A DNA stretch of 64,000 nucleotides from Variovorax gracilis (lineage in GTDB: Bacteria; Pseudomonadota; Gammaproteobacteria; Burkholderiales; Burkholderiaceae_C). The translations under genes were made by a program, and so were the position numbers. The stretch covers positions 1 to 64,000 of the forward strand of contig NZ_JASZYF010000006.1 in NCBI RefSeq assembly GCF_030317115.1, in the 5' to 3' direction. Below, piece by piece: positions 45,447-55,515 of this stretch. The first letter of the stretch is position 1. The number at the start of each line of letters is the position of its first letter. The notes beneath the pieces are model-generated. The model saw only the letters and a list, made by a program, of their open reading frames with translations, was not told the DNA's origin and did no database searches.

Positions 45447-45926
45447 TCAACAGGTGGACGTCTTCGTGAGCCAGCAGGCGGCGGTCACGTCGTTGCCCTT
45501 GAACTTCGTGGTGGCGCGGTCACCGTTCTGGTTGATCGTGTACACGTGGCCGATGGCCTTGCCCGCGATGCCGGTCGCCGTCACCGTGTAGCCCTGCTGC
45601 GCGTTGGTCGTCGCGCAGTCGACGGAGAAGAATTGCGCGGTCCTGGGAAAGGTGTTCCAGCTGCTGGCGCTCGCATCGGTCGCGCACTTGGCGGCGGTGC
45701 CGTAGTTGCGGCTGTCCTGGTAGTACTGCTCCATCTTGGCCCGGTACTCCGACAGCAGCGTGAACGCCTCGGGGATCTGGCCGCGCCGCACATAGTCGTT
45801 GTAAGAGGGAAGCGCGATGGCCGCCAGGACGCCGATGACCGCGACGACGATCATCACTTCGATCAACGTGAACCCGCCGGCGGGGTGCCGGCTGCTTTCA
45901 AGGCGGATGCAAGCCTGTTTCTTCAC
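45447..45926 (-). CDS. pilE: Type IV minor pilin PilE-like (operon 2)
   Basis: 159 aa from a GTG (45926) with GGAG 7 nt upstream; an ATG at 45950 without a ribosome site would add 8 residues. The leader ends RHPAGG before [20 protein letters not shown], then YNDYVRRGQIPEAFTLLSEY. The C-terminal Cys pair (ACWL...TSTC) is as in the first PilE. It heads operon 2. The 45951-46150 spacer upstream holds its promoter region, but no clear element was picked out. Confidence 0.85.
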   Translation of the reverse strand: MKKQACIRLESSRHPAGGFTLIEVMIVVAVIGVLAAIALPSYNDYVRRGQIPEAFTLLSEYRAKMEQYYQDSRNYGTAAKCATDASASSWNTFPRTAQFFSVDCATTNAQQGYTVTATGIAGKAIGHVYTINQNGDRATTKFKGNDVTAACWLTKTSTC

Positions 45927-46150
45927 GATGGGGCTCCGGAAGCGCGGCATGCGGGATTGCAATTCACTGACGATCTTTTCTGATTGTGTGAATGGCGGGT
46001 CTCCAAGCCCCAGACCGCTTGTCAGCAAGCGCACACCTTCCGTCCGATGGCCTACAGACGTACACATCGGTTGCACGAAGTCACATTTGGCGCGGGGCGC
46101 CGGCCGAGGGGGAGAGGTCCCTGTACCCGCGTTGCGCGGGTCAGCAATGC

Positions 46151-46645
46151 CTAGCGCGGCGTCGATTCCCCGGCGGTGTAGCTGCCCGACTTGCCGCCGT
46201 GCTTTTCGAGCACGTGGACGTCGGTGATGCGCATGCCGCGGTCGACCGCCTTGCACATGTCATAGATGGTAAGCAGCGCCACCTGCACCGCGGTCAGCGC
46301 TTCCATCTCCACGCCCGTCGGCCCCACTGTTTCGACCGTCGCCGTGCAGCACACCTTCGGCAAACCGCCCTCGGACATGGCAAACGCCACCGCCACCCGC
46401 GTCAGTGCCAGCGGATGGCACAAGGGAATGAGGTCGCTCGTCTTCTTTGCGGCCTGGATGCCGGCGATGCGCGCGATCCCCAGCACGTCGCCCTTTTTCG
46501 CGGTGCCCGATTCGATCAGCGCCAGGGTGGCCGCCTGCATTTCTATGCGCCCGGTCGCCACGGCCACGCGATGGGTCGCCGGCTTGGCGGCCACGTCGAC
46601 CATGTGCGCCTGGCCCTGGGCGTCAAAATGTGTAAGGGAGCTCAT
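46151..46645 (-). CDS. moaC: Cyclic pyranopterin monophosphate synthase
   Basis: 164 aa. It converts the MoaA product to cyclic pyranopterin monophosphate in molybdenum cofactor synthesis. Signature: [31 protein letters not shown] and [11 protein letters not shown], with the Lys and Asp used in catalysis. The length is typical. It is divergent from the M48 protease gene by about 55 nt; no other moa gene is nearby. Confidence 0.95.
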   Translation of the reverse strand: MSSLTHFDAQGQAHMVDVAAKPATHRVAVATGRIEMQAATLALIESGTAKKGDVLGIARIAGIQAAKKTSDLIPLCHPLALTRVAVAFAMSEGGLPKVCCTATVETVGPTGVEMEALTAVQVALLTIYDMCKAVDRGMRITDVHVLEKHGGKSGSYTAGESTPR

Positions 46646-46699
46646 CTGTGAACGTTCGGCGAAGTGCCGCATCATACGAGGCCGAACCATCGACGAGGA

Positions 46700-48286
46700 A
46701 TGTTGCGGTTGACTCCAGTTCCCCACCCCCCCAGCGCCGAGGGACCTGCCCGGCGTCTCGTGCGCAGCGCGTGCGCCGCGGCGGTCATCGCGGCGCAACT
46801 GGCGTTGCCGGCCCCCGCCCTGGCCCAGTTGCCGGGCATGGGCGACGGCGGCGAGATGACTGCCAGCGCCGAGCGGCATCTGGGCGACCAGATCGCACGC
46901 GAGTTGTACCGCGATCCCGACTACATCGATGATCCGGTGCTCGCCGAGTACGTCGACGACATCTGGCAACGGCTGCTCGCCGCGGCGCGAACGCGCGGCG
47001 ACCTGACGCCTGAACTCGACGAACGATTCGCCTGGACCGTGGTGCTCGGGCGCGACCGCACCATCAACGCGTTCGCGTTGCCGGGCGGCTACCTGGGTGT
47101 CAACCTGGGTCTGATTGCGGTGGTGGGCAGCCGGGACGAGCTCGCCACGGTGCTCGGGCATGAGCTGTCGCACGTGACCCAGCGCCACATCGCGCGGCAG
47201 ATGTCCAAGCAGAGCAAGCAGATGCCGCTGATGCTCGCAGGGCTGATCCTGGGCGCGATCGCCGCCAGCAAGAGCCGCAGCGCGGACGCCGGGCAGGCCG
47301 TGATCATGGGCAGCCAAGCCGCCTTCATGCAGAACCAGCTGGGCTTCTCGCGCGACATGGAGCGCGAGGCCGACCGCGTCGGCTTCGGCGTGATGACGCA
47401 GGCCGGCTATGCGCCGCAGGGCGCGGCCTCGATGTTCGAGAAACTGCAGTACGCATCGCGTCTCAACGACAACGGCTCCTATCCGTACCTGCGCAGCCAC
47501 CCGCTCAACAGCGAGCGGATCGCCGACATGCAGGGACGCTTCCAGTTCAAGCCCGGAACGGCACCCGCGCCGCTGCCCCTTGCGATGGATCACGCCATGA
47601 TCGCCTCCCGGGCGAGGGTGCTGACGCGCCCCGGCGTCGACGTTCTGCGGCTGGCAATCGACTCCGCCTCGAGCGGCGAGTTCGCGAAGAGCTCGCCGGC
47701 GCAGCAGGCCGGCACGCTCTACGCGGCAGCGATGGCGGCCAGCGAGCTGCGCGACTTCAAGACGGCACGTGCGCTGGCGCAGCGGCTCGTCACGCGCACG
47801 GCGGGCGATGCGCCGGCCTCCCGTCTCGCGCGATTGCTGTCCGCCGAGATCGAACTCACGGCCAACGCGGCGCCCGCCGCGGCGGCACTGCTCGATCCCA
47901 AGGCCAAGGACCGGCCCGAGATGCTGCTGTCCGCGCAGGCCGCGGTCGCCATGCGGAACCCCGCGCCGATGATCCCGCCGCTGCGCGATTGGGTGGCCGT
48001 CCATCCACGCGATGCGTCAGCCTGGCGCACACTGGCCAATCTGTACGGGGCGCAGAACGACACGGTGCGCGCGGTGCGGGCGGATGCCGAGGCCAACGTG
48101 GCGATCCTGGACTATCCGGGTGCGCGCGATCGTCTCAGGGCGGCCCAGGATCTGATCCGCAAGGCGTCGCAGGGGCAGGCCGGCGGCATGCCTGTCGATC
48201 ACTACGAGGCGTCGATCATCGATACGCGCGCACGCGCGGTGGAGGCGCTCTTCAAGGAGCAGGCGGCCGAGGCGCCGCTCAGGTAA
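46700..48286 (+). CDS. Periplasmic M48 metalloprotease with C-terminal TPR-like region (BepA-like)
   Basis: 528 aa from ATG 46700; a GTG at 46664 is the alternative. A signal peptide ends about residue 43 ([11 protein letters not shown]). The zinc site is [11 protein letters not shown], with the third ligand Glu in [12 protein letters not shown]. After the protease domain come Ala-rich helical repeats ([40 protein letters not shown]). BepA/YfgC-type proteins check outer-membrane protein assembly. It stands alone on this strand and is unrelated in layout to the second M48 gene at 53.2 kb. Confidence 0.9.
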   Translation: MLRLTPVPHPPSAEGPARRLVRSACAAAVIAAQLALPAPALAQLPGMGDGGEMTASAERHLGDQIARELYRDPDYIDDPVLAEYVDDIWQRLLAAARTRGDLTPELDERFAWTVVLGRDRTINAFALPGGYLGVNLGLIAVVGSRDELATVLGHELSHVTQRHIARQMSKQSKQMPLMLAGLILGAIAASKSRSADAGQAVIMGSQAAFMQNQLGFSRDMEREADRVGFGVMTQAGYAPQGAASMFEKLQYASRLNDNGSYPYLRSHPLNSERIADMQGRFQFKPGTAPAPLPLAMDHAMIASRARVLTRPGVDVLRLAIDSASSGEFAKSSPAQQAGTLYAAAMAASELRDFKTARALAQRLVTRTAGDAPASRLARLLSAEIELTANAAPAAAALLDPKAKDRPEMLLSAQAAVAMRNPAPMIPPLRDWVAVHPRDASAWRTLANLYGAQNDTVRAVRADAEANVAILDYPGARDRLRAAQDLIRKASQGQAGGMPVDHYEASIIDTRARAVEALFKEQAAEAPLR

Positions 48287-48346
48287 GGAAAGAGGGCGAG
48301 AGAGAGCGGAAGCGCGCGGTCCCGTTGCGCGCCGCGGCGCCATGCG

Positions 48347-48700
48347 TCAGCGTTTGGAAAAAAGGCCGCCGAGCGCCGATTCGATGATCAGCCCGAGGAG
48401 CGAATAGATCAGCGATCCGATCAGCGCGGCAAGGAAGCCGTCGACGTGAAAGCCCGGCAGCAGCCCGGATGCGGCCCAGAACAGCAGGGCGTTGATCACG
48501 AACAGGAAGAGGCCCAGCGTGACGATGGTGACCGGCAGCGTCAACACCACCAGCACCGGCCGCACGAACATGTTGAGAAGGCCGATCACTGCGGCTGCCA
48601 GCAGTGCCGAGGGGTAGCTCGTGACCTGGACACCGCTGTAGAAGTAGGTGACTGCCAGCAGCGCGAGCGCGCTGAGCAGCCACTTGATCAAAAGTCGCAT
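48347..48700 (-). CDS. Phage holin family (4-TMS) membrane protein
   Basis: 117 aa with four predicted helices and short loops (LLIKWLLSALALLAVTYFYS; LAAAVIGLLNMFVRPVLVVL; VTLGLFLFVINALLFW; AALIGSLIYSLLGLIIESAL). The start and LLNMFVRPVL pattern match the widespread 4-TMS holin-like family of bacterial chromosomes. It is a housekeeping membrane protein of unknown role; no phage genes surround it. It is convergent with the M48 gene and 17 nt downstream of an unknown gene. Confidence 0.85.
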   Translation of the reverse strand: MRLLIKWLLSALALLAVTYFYSGVQVTSYPSALLAAAVIGLLNMFVRPVLVVLTLPVTIVTLGLFLFVINALLFWAASGLLPGFHVDGFLAALIGSLIYSLLGLIIESALGGLFSKR

Positions 48701-48717
48701 TCGGCGAGTGCGGGAAC

Positions 48718-49182
48718 CTATTCCGACAACTCGTTGGCGAGCATGAGCAAAGCGCCCATTCCCACGACGGCGCCCGGCAGCGCCCAGCTCGACTGCCCGG
48801 GCGGGGCCACGTCGGGTGCCACGGGTTCGAGGTCGACCCCGATCTTGGGCCGACGGGCATCGACCACCTGCGCCGCGCCGTGCTCCAGCTTCAGCCGCTT
48901 GGTCAGGTCGGTCAGCGGTCCCTTCGCGAGAACCGGGATGACCTGCCCGCCTTCATGCGCCAGCAGCGGCAGCACCTGCTCCTGCACCTTGGCGAACCAC
49001 TTGGCGCGCCAGTTTTCGCGCGCGCTGTGGCTCACCCATTTGCTGATGCGGTGCGTCATGCGCGGCGCGCAAGCCACCAGCACCCACTGCCGCGGTCCGC
49101 CACTGCCTGCGTCCGCTACGACCTTGGCGAGAAACTCGCGCGCATAGGCCGCATCGTCGACATACAGAATGATCTTTTCCAT
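48718..49182 (-). CDS. Unknown protein with C-terminal membrane anchor, in TerC operon
   Basis: 154 aa from ATG 49182 with AAGGAG 6 nt upstream. An alpha/beta-like N-terminal domain begins KIILYVDDAAYAREFLAKVV and contains WVLVACAPRMTHRISKWVSH and PVLAKGPLTDLTKRLKLE, faintly like a universal-stress or Rossmann fold. A Pro-rich stretch and one TM helix (WALPGAVVGMGALLMLANEL) close it. No family was recognised. It follows the riboswitch-controlled TerC gene by 50 nt, so it may share Mn2+ control. Confidence 0.72.
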   Translation of the reverse strand: MEKIILYVDDAAYAREFLAKVVADAGSGGPRQWVLVACAPRMTHRISKWVSHSARENWRAKWFAKVQEQVLPLLAHEGGQVIPVLAKGPLTDLTKRLKLEHGAAQVVDARRPKIGVDLEPVAPDVAPPGQSSWALPGAVVGMGALLMLANELSE

Positions 49183-49232
49183 AGGTGCTCCTTCTTGCAT
49201 TGGTTGGAGTGGCAGAGTCATGGGGTCGGAGA

Positions 49233-49970
49233 TCAGGCAGTCACGGCCTCGGCAGGCTTGGGACGGCGTGCCGCGACCCACTTGCCGATGGCGAGCACCA
49301 GCAGCGCACCGAGGATGCCGGCAGCGTAGCGAACCACATCGGTTTGCGGCAGCTTCGGCACCCACGTCCACGCCGCTGCGTTGGCAACGGCCGGGTCCGA
49401 CACGGCCATGGTGCCTGCGATCCAGCCCAGCAGCATGCCGCCGAGCGTGATGATGAGCGGGAAGCGGTCCATCAGCTTGATGACGAGCTGGCTGCCCCAC
49501 ACGATGATCGGGATGCTCACGAGCAGGCCGAAGATCACGAGCGGCATCTGGTGGCCTTCGCCGGCACCTTGCGCGGCGCCTGCGATGGCGATCACGTTGT
49601 CGACGCTCATCACGAGGTCGGCCACGATCACGGTCTTGACGGCGGCCCAGAGCTTGTCGCTCGCGGTGATGTTGCCGTGCGCGTCGTCATGCTCGGGCGC
49701 CAGCAGCTTGATGCCGATCCACACCAGCAGGATTGCCCCGGCGAGCTTCAGGAAGGGGATGGCCAGCAGCGTGAGCGCAAAGAAGATGAGGATCACTCGA
49801 AGCAGGATTGCGCCCGCGGTGCCCCAAAGGATGCCCTTGGTGCGTTGTGCCGGCGGCAGCTTGCGGCAGGCCAACGCGATCACGACGGCGTTGTCGCCAC
49901 CCAGCAAGATGTCGATCATGATGATCTGACCGACAGCGACCCAGAACTCGGGGGTCATCAACAGTTCCAT
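49233..49970 (-). CDS. TerC family membrane protein (second copy), likely Mn2+ exporter
   Basis: 245 aa from ATG 49970 with GGAGGA upstream; an ATG at 49982 is in frame. Seven or so TM helices. Signatures: ILLGGDNAVVIALACRKLPP and VADLVMSVDNVIAIAGAAQG, with the paired Asp residues. A His/Asp-rich loop (PEHDDAHGN) lies between the halves. The leader carries a yybP-ykoY riboswitch, which in bacteria senses Mn2+ and controls Mn2+ exporters, so this copy can be assigned to Mn2+ homeostasis with fair confidence. The TerC at 17.1 kb lacks that control. Confidence 0.93.
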   Translation of the reverse strand: MELLMTPEFWVAVGQIIMIDILLGGDNAVVIALACRKLPPAQRTKGILWGTAGAILLRVILIFFALTLLAIPFLKLAGAILLVWIGIKLLAPEHDDAHGNITASDKLWAAVKTVIVADLVMSVDNVIAIAGAAQGAGEGHQMPLVIFGLLVSIPIIVWGSQLVIKLMDRFPLIITLGGMLLGWIAGTMAVSDPAVANAAAWTWVPKLPQTDVVRYAAGILGALLVLAIGKWVAARRPKPAEAVTA

Positions 49971-50059
49971 AAAGTCCTCCATTCGTTTCGAATCAGCCCC
50001 TGCGGGTTCGGATGAAGCGGCTGACTGAGGATCGGGGAACCTCGAGGAACTTGCAATCG

Positions 50060-50092
50060 CTTCGATCAAACCAGCATGGGTTCAAATCGAAG
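50060..50092 (-). promoter_or_regulatory. Expression-platform hairpin competing with riboswitch P1
   Basis: CTTCGAT and ATCGAAG (7 bp) with inner AACC/GGTT can pair. The 5' arm of this hairpin is the 3' strand of the riboswitch P1 stem, so the two structures exclude each other. No T-run follows, so control is probably by translation or Rho. Confidence 0.6.
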
Positions 50093-50205
50093 GTCTTGCT
50101 CGGCAGCGCGATGGCTGCCCGAAAGGCCGGAAGTGTTGTGCTTCGTATTGACGACCTGACGATGCCCGCTCTCGTGAAAGCGGACGGGAGCTACTCCCCT
50201 TCGTG
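50086..50205 (-). ncRNA. yybP-ykoY (Mn2+) riboswitch upstream of TerC
   Basis: On the minus strand the leader has the hallmark GGGGAGTAGC at its 5' end, GTCGTCAATACG in the middle, CCGGCC...GGGC and GCGC hairpins, and GAGCAAGACC at the 3' end. P1 is closed by CGAAGG (50198-50203) pairing with CCTTCG (50088-50093). This is the consensus order of the Mn2+-sensing yybP-ykoY family. A -35/-10 promoter (50212-50241) would start the RNA at about 50205. The TerC start lies about 115 nt after the aptamer. The rest of the 49983-50389 gap holds only that promoter and the short upstream region of the divergent gene. Confidence 0.9.
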
Positions 50206-50211
50206 AGCGCG

Positions 50212-50241
50212 ATTAGAGCATCGAAAACCGTCGCGTGGCAA
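50212..50241 (-). promoter_or_regulatory. Sigma70-type promoter of the riboswitch-terC operon
   Basis: TTGCCA (-35) and TCTAAT (-10) with an 18-nt spacer on the minus strand; the predicted start falls 1-2 nt before the riboswitch P1 stem, which supports both calls. Confidence 0.6.
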
Positions 50242-50389
50242 CCCGATGTGGCGGGCTCTTTAAGAAAAACGCGCTGGAATCCCGCGTCTGTGCGGCGATT
50301 GTTGCTATGTATTTGAGAGCACACAATTCCTTCGCCGGCTGCGGGACTTTGCCGGACTATGATGCCCGCTCGCATTTTTTCGTCCTCCC

Positions 50390-50851
50390 ATGGCCGCCAT
50401 TCACATCACCGACATCGAGGCCGCCATCAACTTCTGGCGCGACAGGACACCTTCGCCCGACGGCATCACCCTCGCGCCCGAGTTGCGCGCCTTGGCCGAG
50501 GTCTACGCCCTGATGGTGTTTCATCACGAGGATGAAGTCGACGAGGTCGGCTTCCCATCCGAAGCGTGGGCCGCGTGGCTCACCTGGTACCACGGCACCC
50601 CCGACACGCCCTGCATCGCGATCTGCTCCACCAGCCAGGGCGACGACGAATGCAAGGGCTGTGGCCGAAGCTTCGACGAGGTGCAGCACTGGCCTGCGAT
50701 GTCGCCGGCCGAAAAGCGATCGACTTGGCGCCGCATCACCATGCAGGACAGTGCGTGGCGCTTCAACAAGTACGCGGAGCGCGCACGCGAGGCCGAGCAT
50801 GTGTGGCCCGACGACGATGCCGGCGAATCGGCATCGGACAAGTCGGACTGA
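50390..50851 (+). CDS. DUF3717-DUF1289 fusion protein
   Basis: 153 aa. An N-terminal DUF3717-like helical region (IHITDIEAAINFWRDRTPS) is followed by a DUF1289 zinc motif (PCIAICSTSQGDDECKGCGR, then WPAMSPAEKRSTWRRI). The four Cys of the latter likely bind zinc or iron-sulfur. The function is unknown; DUF1289 proteins are common and small in proteobacteria. It is divergent from the terC operon and 28 nt before the DUF2007-like gene. Confidence 0.82.
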   Translation: MAAIHITDIEAAINFWRDRTPSPDGITLAPELRALAEVYALMVFHHEDEVDEVGFPSEAWAAWLTWYHGTPDTPCIAICSTSQGDDECKGCGRSFDEVQHWPAMSPAEKRSTWRRITMQDSAWRFNKYAERAREAEHVWPDDDAGESASDKSD

Positions 50852-50879
50852 TTGGCTGGCTGACTGAGGGACCTTCGCC

Positions 50880-51185
50880 ATGCGCCGCCTCGTGCAAGCT
50901 CCCAATCTGGCCATCGCGACGCTGTGGGTGCATGCGCTGCGCGAGGATGGCGTCGAGGCCTCCATCCAGCGCGAGTATCTCGGCGCCGCGGCCGGGCAAC
51001 TGCCGCCCGACCAGTGCCTGCCCGAAATCTGGGTGGAGGACGACGAGCAGCACGCGCTCGCCGAGCGCCTGCTGCACGAACTGCGTCATCGCCCCCAGCG
51101 CCGCTGGCATTGCGTTTGCGGCGAACTGGTCGAAGGCGGATTCGAGCAGTGCTGGAAGTGCGGCGCGATGATGCCGACGGCCTGA
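50880..51185 (+). CDS. DUF2007-like protein with C-terminal zinc ribbon
   Basis: 101 aa. An N-terminal small alpha/beta domain (APNLAIATLWVHALREDGVE, then QREYLG and PEIWVEDDEQHALAERLL) resembles the DUF2007 putative signal-transducing fold. The last 30 residues hold two Cys pairs (CVCG...CWKC) forming a zinc ribbon. It is probably cotranscribed with the upstream DUF1289 gene. The role is unknown. Confidence 0.78.
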   Translation: MRRLVQAPNLAIATLWVHALREDGVEASIQREYLGAAAGQLPPDQCLPEIWVEDDEQHALAERLLHELRHRPQRRWHCVCGELVEGGFEQCWKCGAMMPTA

Positions 51186-51240
51186 CAAGGCCTGCAACAC
51201 CGCGGCTGGACGAAGTGCGCAAGCCTGGCGGCGAGCTACT
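51186..51240 (+). repeat. Dispersed GC-rich repeat, degenerate copy G
   Basis: AACACCGCGG then GGACGAAGTGCGCAAGCCTG and GCGGCGAG, a shortened relative of copy C, in the gap between the convergent DUF2007-like and yaeQ genes and touching the yaeQ stop. Confidence 0.45.
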
Positions 51241-51795
51241 TCATGCGTACGGGCTCGATGTCGATGTTGTGCGTGCCGTCGCCCAGCATCAGCGCGCCTT
51301 CCTGGATCGTGGCTTGCAGTTGCATCGATCTTTGCGCGAGCGCAGCCAGCGACTGCGACGCCGCCGTTGGCACGCGGAAGACGCTGAGGTTCTGCGGCCG
51401 GGTCAGCTTGTTCTCGATGCCGCGCCACCAGATCTCGGCGGCATGGTTGAAGCAGTAGACGATGACTTCGTCGGCCTTGCCGCATGCCTTGATGATGGGC
51501 TTGTCTTCGGGCTGGCCGACTTCGATCCACAGCTTGACCTCGCCGGTGAAGTCGCGCAGCCACACGTCCGGCTCGTCGGGGTTCGACAGGCCGGCGCCGA
51601 ATGCCAGCGTGCCGTCGCCGTTGCACACATCCTGCAGCTTGTACGCGTTGAGCGCCAGCGCGGCCAGGCGGATCATCATCCGCTCGTCGGTCTCGCTGGG
51701 ATGCCGCGCGAGCGTCAGCGCATGGTCGGCGTAATAGTTGTGATCGATGTCGGCGACGGCCAGGTTCGCTTTGAAGATCGTGGACTTGAGCGCCA

Positions 51796-51796
<1 letters not shown>
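51236..51796 (-). CDS. yaeQ: YaeQ family protein
   Basis: 186 aa. Starts MALKSTIFKANLAVADIDH and continues HPSETDERMMIRLAALALNA, GEVKLWIEVGQPEDKPIIKA and VYCFNHAAEIWW, all diagnostic of YaeQ. The fold is a PD-(D/E)XK nuclease-like variant; the role is not settled, though an effect on transcription anti-termination in E. coli has been reported. Its start overlaps the purB stop by one base. Confidence 0.9.
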
Positions 51797-53184
<1,388 letters not shown>

Positions 53185-53211
53185 TTAGGTTGCGCCCCGC
53201 GGGAGGCAATT

Positions 53212-54276
53212 TCAGTCCTCCGGCGCGTCCCGGAAGTAGGCCATCCGCTCCGCCGTCGCCGGGTGCGAGGAGAAGGCGAGTCCGATGAGATCGTCGTCGC
53301 CCCGGTCACCGCCGTGCGCCGTGTCGCGCCAGCGCTCGATGGCTTCGAAGAACGAGACCATCGCGCGGGGCGGGATGCCCGCGGCACGCATCAGGCGCAG
53401 CGACTCGGCGTCCGCCTCGCGCTCCGCATCGCGGGAATAGCCGAGCGAGGCGAGCACCACTGGCGCGCTGCTGATCAGGGTGCCGTAGTCGCCGACGGCG
53501 ACCGACGCCGCGAAGCCGATCGCAGACACCTGCACGAGCTGCCGCATCGCGTGGCGCTGGCGGACATGGCCGAACTCGTGCGCGAGCACGCCGAGCACGG
53601 CGTCATCGTTGCCGGGCATCAGCGAGACCAGCTCGTCGGTCAGCACGATGATGCCCCCCGGCAGCGCCAGCGCATTGGGCCCCAGTCGCCGGCCCTGCTC
53701 GCGGCTGCGCCGGAATTCGAGCGTCCACGTCGGCGCATCGACCGCATGGGCCGTGTGCACCATCTGCGCGAAGGATTGGCGGATGCGTTCCTGGTCCGCC
53801 GGCGAGAGGGCGCTGGGCTGAAGCAGCGACTGGTCGAGTGATTCGAGGACTTGCACGCCGATCAGCGCGTCGACGCGAGGCGGCACCATCGCGGTCACAC
53901 CGCGCGCCACCGTCGGGAGGCCCCATTGGTACATCGCGGCGGCGGCCGCCACCAGCAGCACGAAGGCGACGGCGACGCCGCGCCAGCTCTGCTGGGCGCG
54001 AACCACCCAGCTGTCGCCCCGGCCGAACTGCGCCACCCAGGCATCCCATGCGGACGTGTCGAGCGCCTGCACGCTGGCGCCCTGGGGCAGTTGCGCGATG
54101 CGGCCTCCGTGGCGGGTCCGCTCGGGCCAGCGCACCTGGGCGATGGAGACCGTCAACGGCGGGAACGTCTCGCCCGGCAGGGGAGCGACCGTCAGGACGT
54201 CGTCCTGCACGCGCAGCCGCGCCGCATGCGGCTTGCTGCTGCAGCCGTCGAAATAGCGGACGTCGAGGGCGTTCAA
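53212..54276 (-). CDS. M48 metalloprotease with N-terminal membrane-anchored domain, coupled to YjgN-type gene
   Basis: 354 aa from a TTG (54276) that overlaps the stop of the upstream gene (TTGA); no ATG or GTG fits. The N-terminal beta-rich domain (VRYFDGCSSKPHAARLRVQ to GGRIAQLPQG) and one TM helix (AVAFVLLVAAAAAMYQWGL) precede the protease. The zinc site is LAHEFGHVRQRHA, with the third ligand Glu in SRDAEREADAES; FSSHPATAERMAYF ends the domain. The active site is probably periplasmic. It likely works with the DUF898 membrane protein it is coupled to. The substrate is unknown. Confidence 0.85.
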   Translation of the reverse strand: MNALDVRYFDGCSSKPHAARLRVQDDVLTVAPLPGETFPPLTVSIAQVRWPERTRHGGRIAQLPQGASVQALDTSAWDAWVAQFGRGDSWVVRAQQSWRGVAVAFVLLVAAAAAMYQWGLPTVARGVTAMVPPRVDALIGVQVLESLDQSLLQPSALSPADQERIRQSFAQMVHTAHAVDAPTWTLEFRRSREQGRRLGPNALALPGGIIVLTDELVSLMPGNDDAVLGVLAHEFGHVRQRHAMRQLVQVSAIGFAASVAVGDYGTLISSAPVVLASLGYSRDAEREADAESLRLMRAAGIPPRAMVSFFEAIERWRDTAHGGDRGDDDLIGLAFSSHPATAERMAYFRDAPED

Positions 54277-55415
54277 ATCCCTATGTCCAGGCCGAACAGG
54301 TCCGCGGCCATGTCGCCGGCGGCGCCGGGGTCCTCGCGTCCTGCCACCTGCGTGATCTCGTCGAGCGAGATGCGCGTGCGCAGCTCGACAGCGTCGACCT
54401 GTGCGCGCCGCGTGTTTACCACCGCGAAGGGCCAGTAGAGCCCGAGCGTCAGGATGATGAGCAGGTAGTTCTTGCATTGCAGGCGCAGATAGGCCGGCAG
54501 GAGCAGGCCGCTCTTGAATCGCAGCACCCTGTTGCCGGTCTTGGACCAGATCAGGTTCTGGAGCCGCACCTGGAGATAGGACTTGGGCAGGATATTCAGC
54601 AGCAGGATGCCCGCGAATCCCAGAGCCAAGGACAGCCCGACGAATCCCACGCCTCCACCGGCGCGTTTTCCGGCCAGGATGAACGCGCCGATCAGGATGC
54701 CCGCGGCCACCACGGCCAGCAGCGTGATGCCGATGAGCTTGATGAAGATTCCGTAGAGCACGCCCACGTCGGCTTCGAGGCGGGTCTGCAACTGGCCGAT
54801 GGCGTAGTTGCCATGCTGATAGCGCCGCACGCGCCAGAGGAAGTAGGGCAGCCCCGCGAAGAAGGCCAGCATCGCCACGCCGATCAACCCGGATGCCGCG
54901 GGCGGCATGCCGCGCGGTGCCATCGCGCCGGCGATGGCGACGGGAAGCAATGCCAGGGCCAGCGGCGGCATCAGGCATGCATACGCGCCGGGCAAGTCGC
55001 CGGCAAAGCGGAAGCGCAAGCCGCGCCAGCTCGTGTTGGCCAGCCGGAAGCGCATGGCGGCGCGGAACAGCGCCGGCCACAGGGCCACGAAGGCCAGCGC
55101 CGCCAGCAGCGCGGCCCAGCCGGAGAAGTTGCTGCCGACCGAGTAGGTGACCAGGAACAGGGCGGCGATCAGGGTGCCGCGAAGCATCTTGCGCGGCTCG
55201 CCGTGGAAGTCCAGCGCGTCGCCGCCAACCCAGGTGTTGCTGTAGAAGTACTTGAGCTTGCGAACCTTGGCCCAGGGAAGATAGATGCCCAGCGTGACGA
55301 GGATCAGCAGCAGGTTCACGATCCAGATACGAAAGTATTCGCTGCCCGTCGCCGTGAATTCGATCGGATGGCGATGCGGGACGCTCGCGCCGGGTTCGCC
55401 GGATTCCAGATTCAC
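54273..55415 (-). CDS. YjgN family (DUF898) inner-membrane protein
   Basis: 380 aa from a GTG with GGAG 5 nt upstream. Two related halves, each beginning with an F/Y-x-N-LLLxLVTLGIYxPWA segment (VNLLLILVTLGIYLPWAKVR; YLLIILTLGLYWPFAVVNTR). About eight TM helices in all. DUF898 proteins are of unknown function. The stop overlaps the TTG of the M48 gene, a pairing that points to a shared membrane-protein quality or transport task. Confidence 0.88.
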   Translation of the reverse strand: MNLESGEPGASVPHRHPIEFTATGSEYFRIWIVNLLLILVTLGIYLPWAKVRKLKYFYSNTWVGGDALDFHGEPRKMLRGTLIAALFLVTYSVGSNFSGWAALLAALAFVALWPALFRAAMRFRLANTSWRGLRFRFAGDLPGAYACLMPPLALALLPVAIAGAMAPRGMPPAASGLIGVAMLAFFAGLPYFLWRVRRYQHGNYAIGQLQTRLEADVGVLYGIFIKLIGITLLAVVAAGILIGAFILAGKRAGGGVGFVGLSLALGFAGILLLNILPKSYLQVRLQNLIWSKTGNRVLRFKSGLLLPAYLRLQCKNYLLIILTLGLYWPFAVVNTRRAQVDAVELRTRISLDEITQVAGREDPGAAGDMAADLFGLDIGI

Positions 55416-55515
55416 TTTCGCTCCATCTTGTCGGTGATGGGCGTGGATTCTGCACTGCCGCGTTCCCCTAGAATCAAAGCGCTACAACGATGACCCTGAT
55501 GGGGGGAAAGCTCGC

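Noticed and set aside
48347..48700. Prophage remnant suggested by a holin-like protein
   Set aside because: The 4-TMS holin family is a common chromosomal protein, and no phage gene is nearby.
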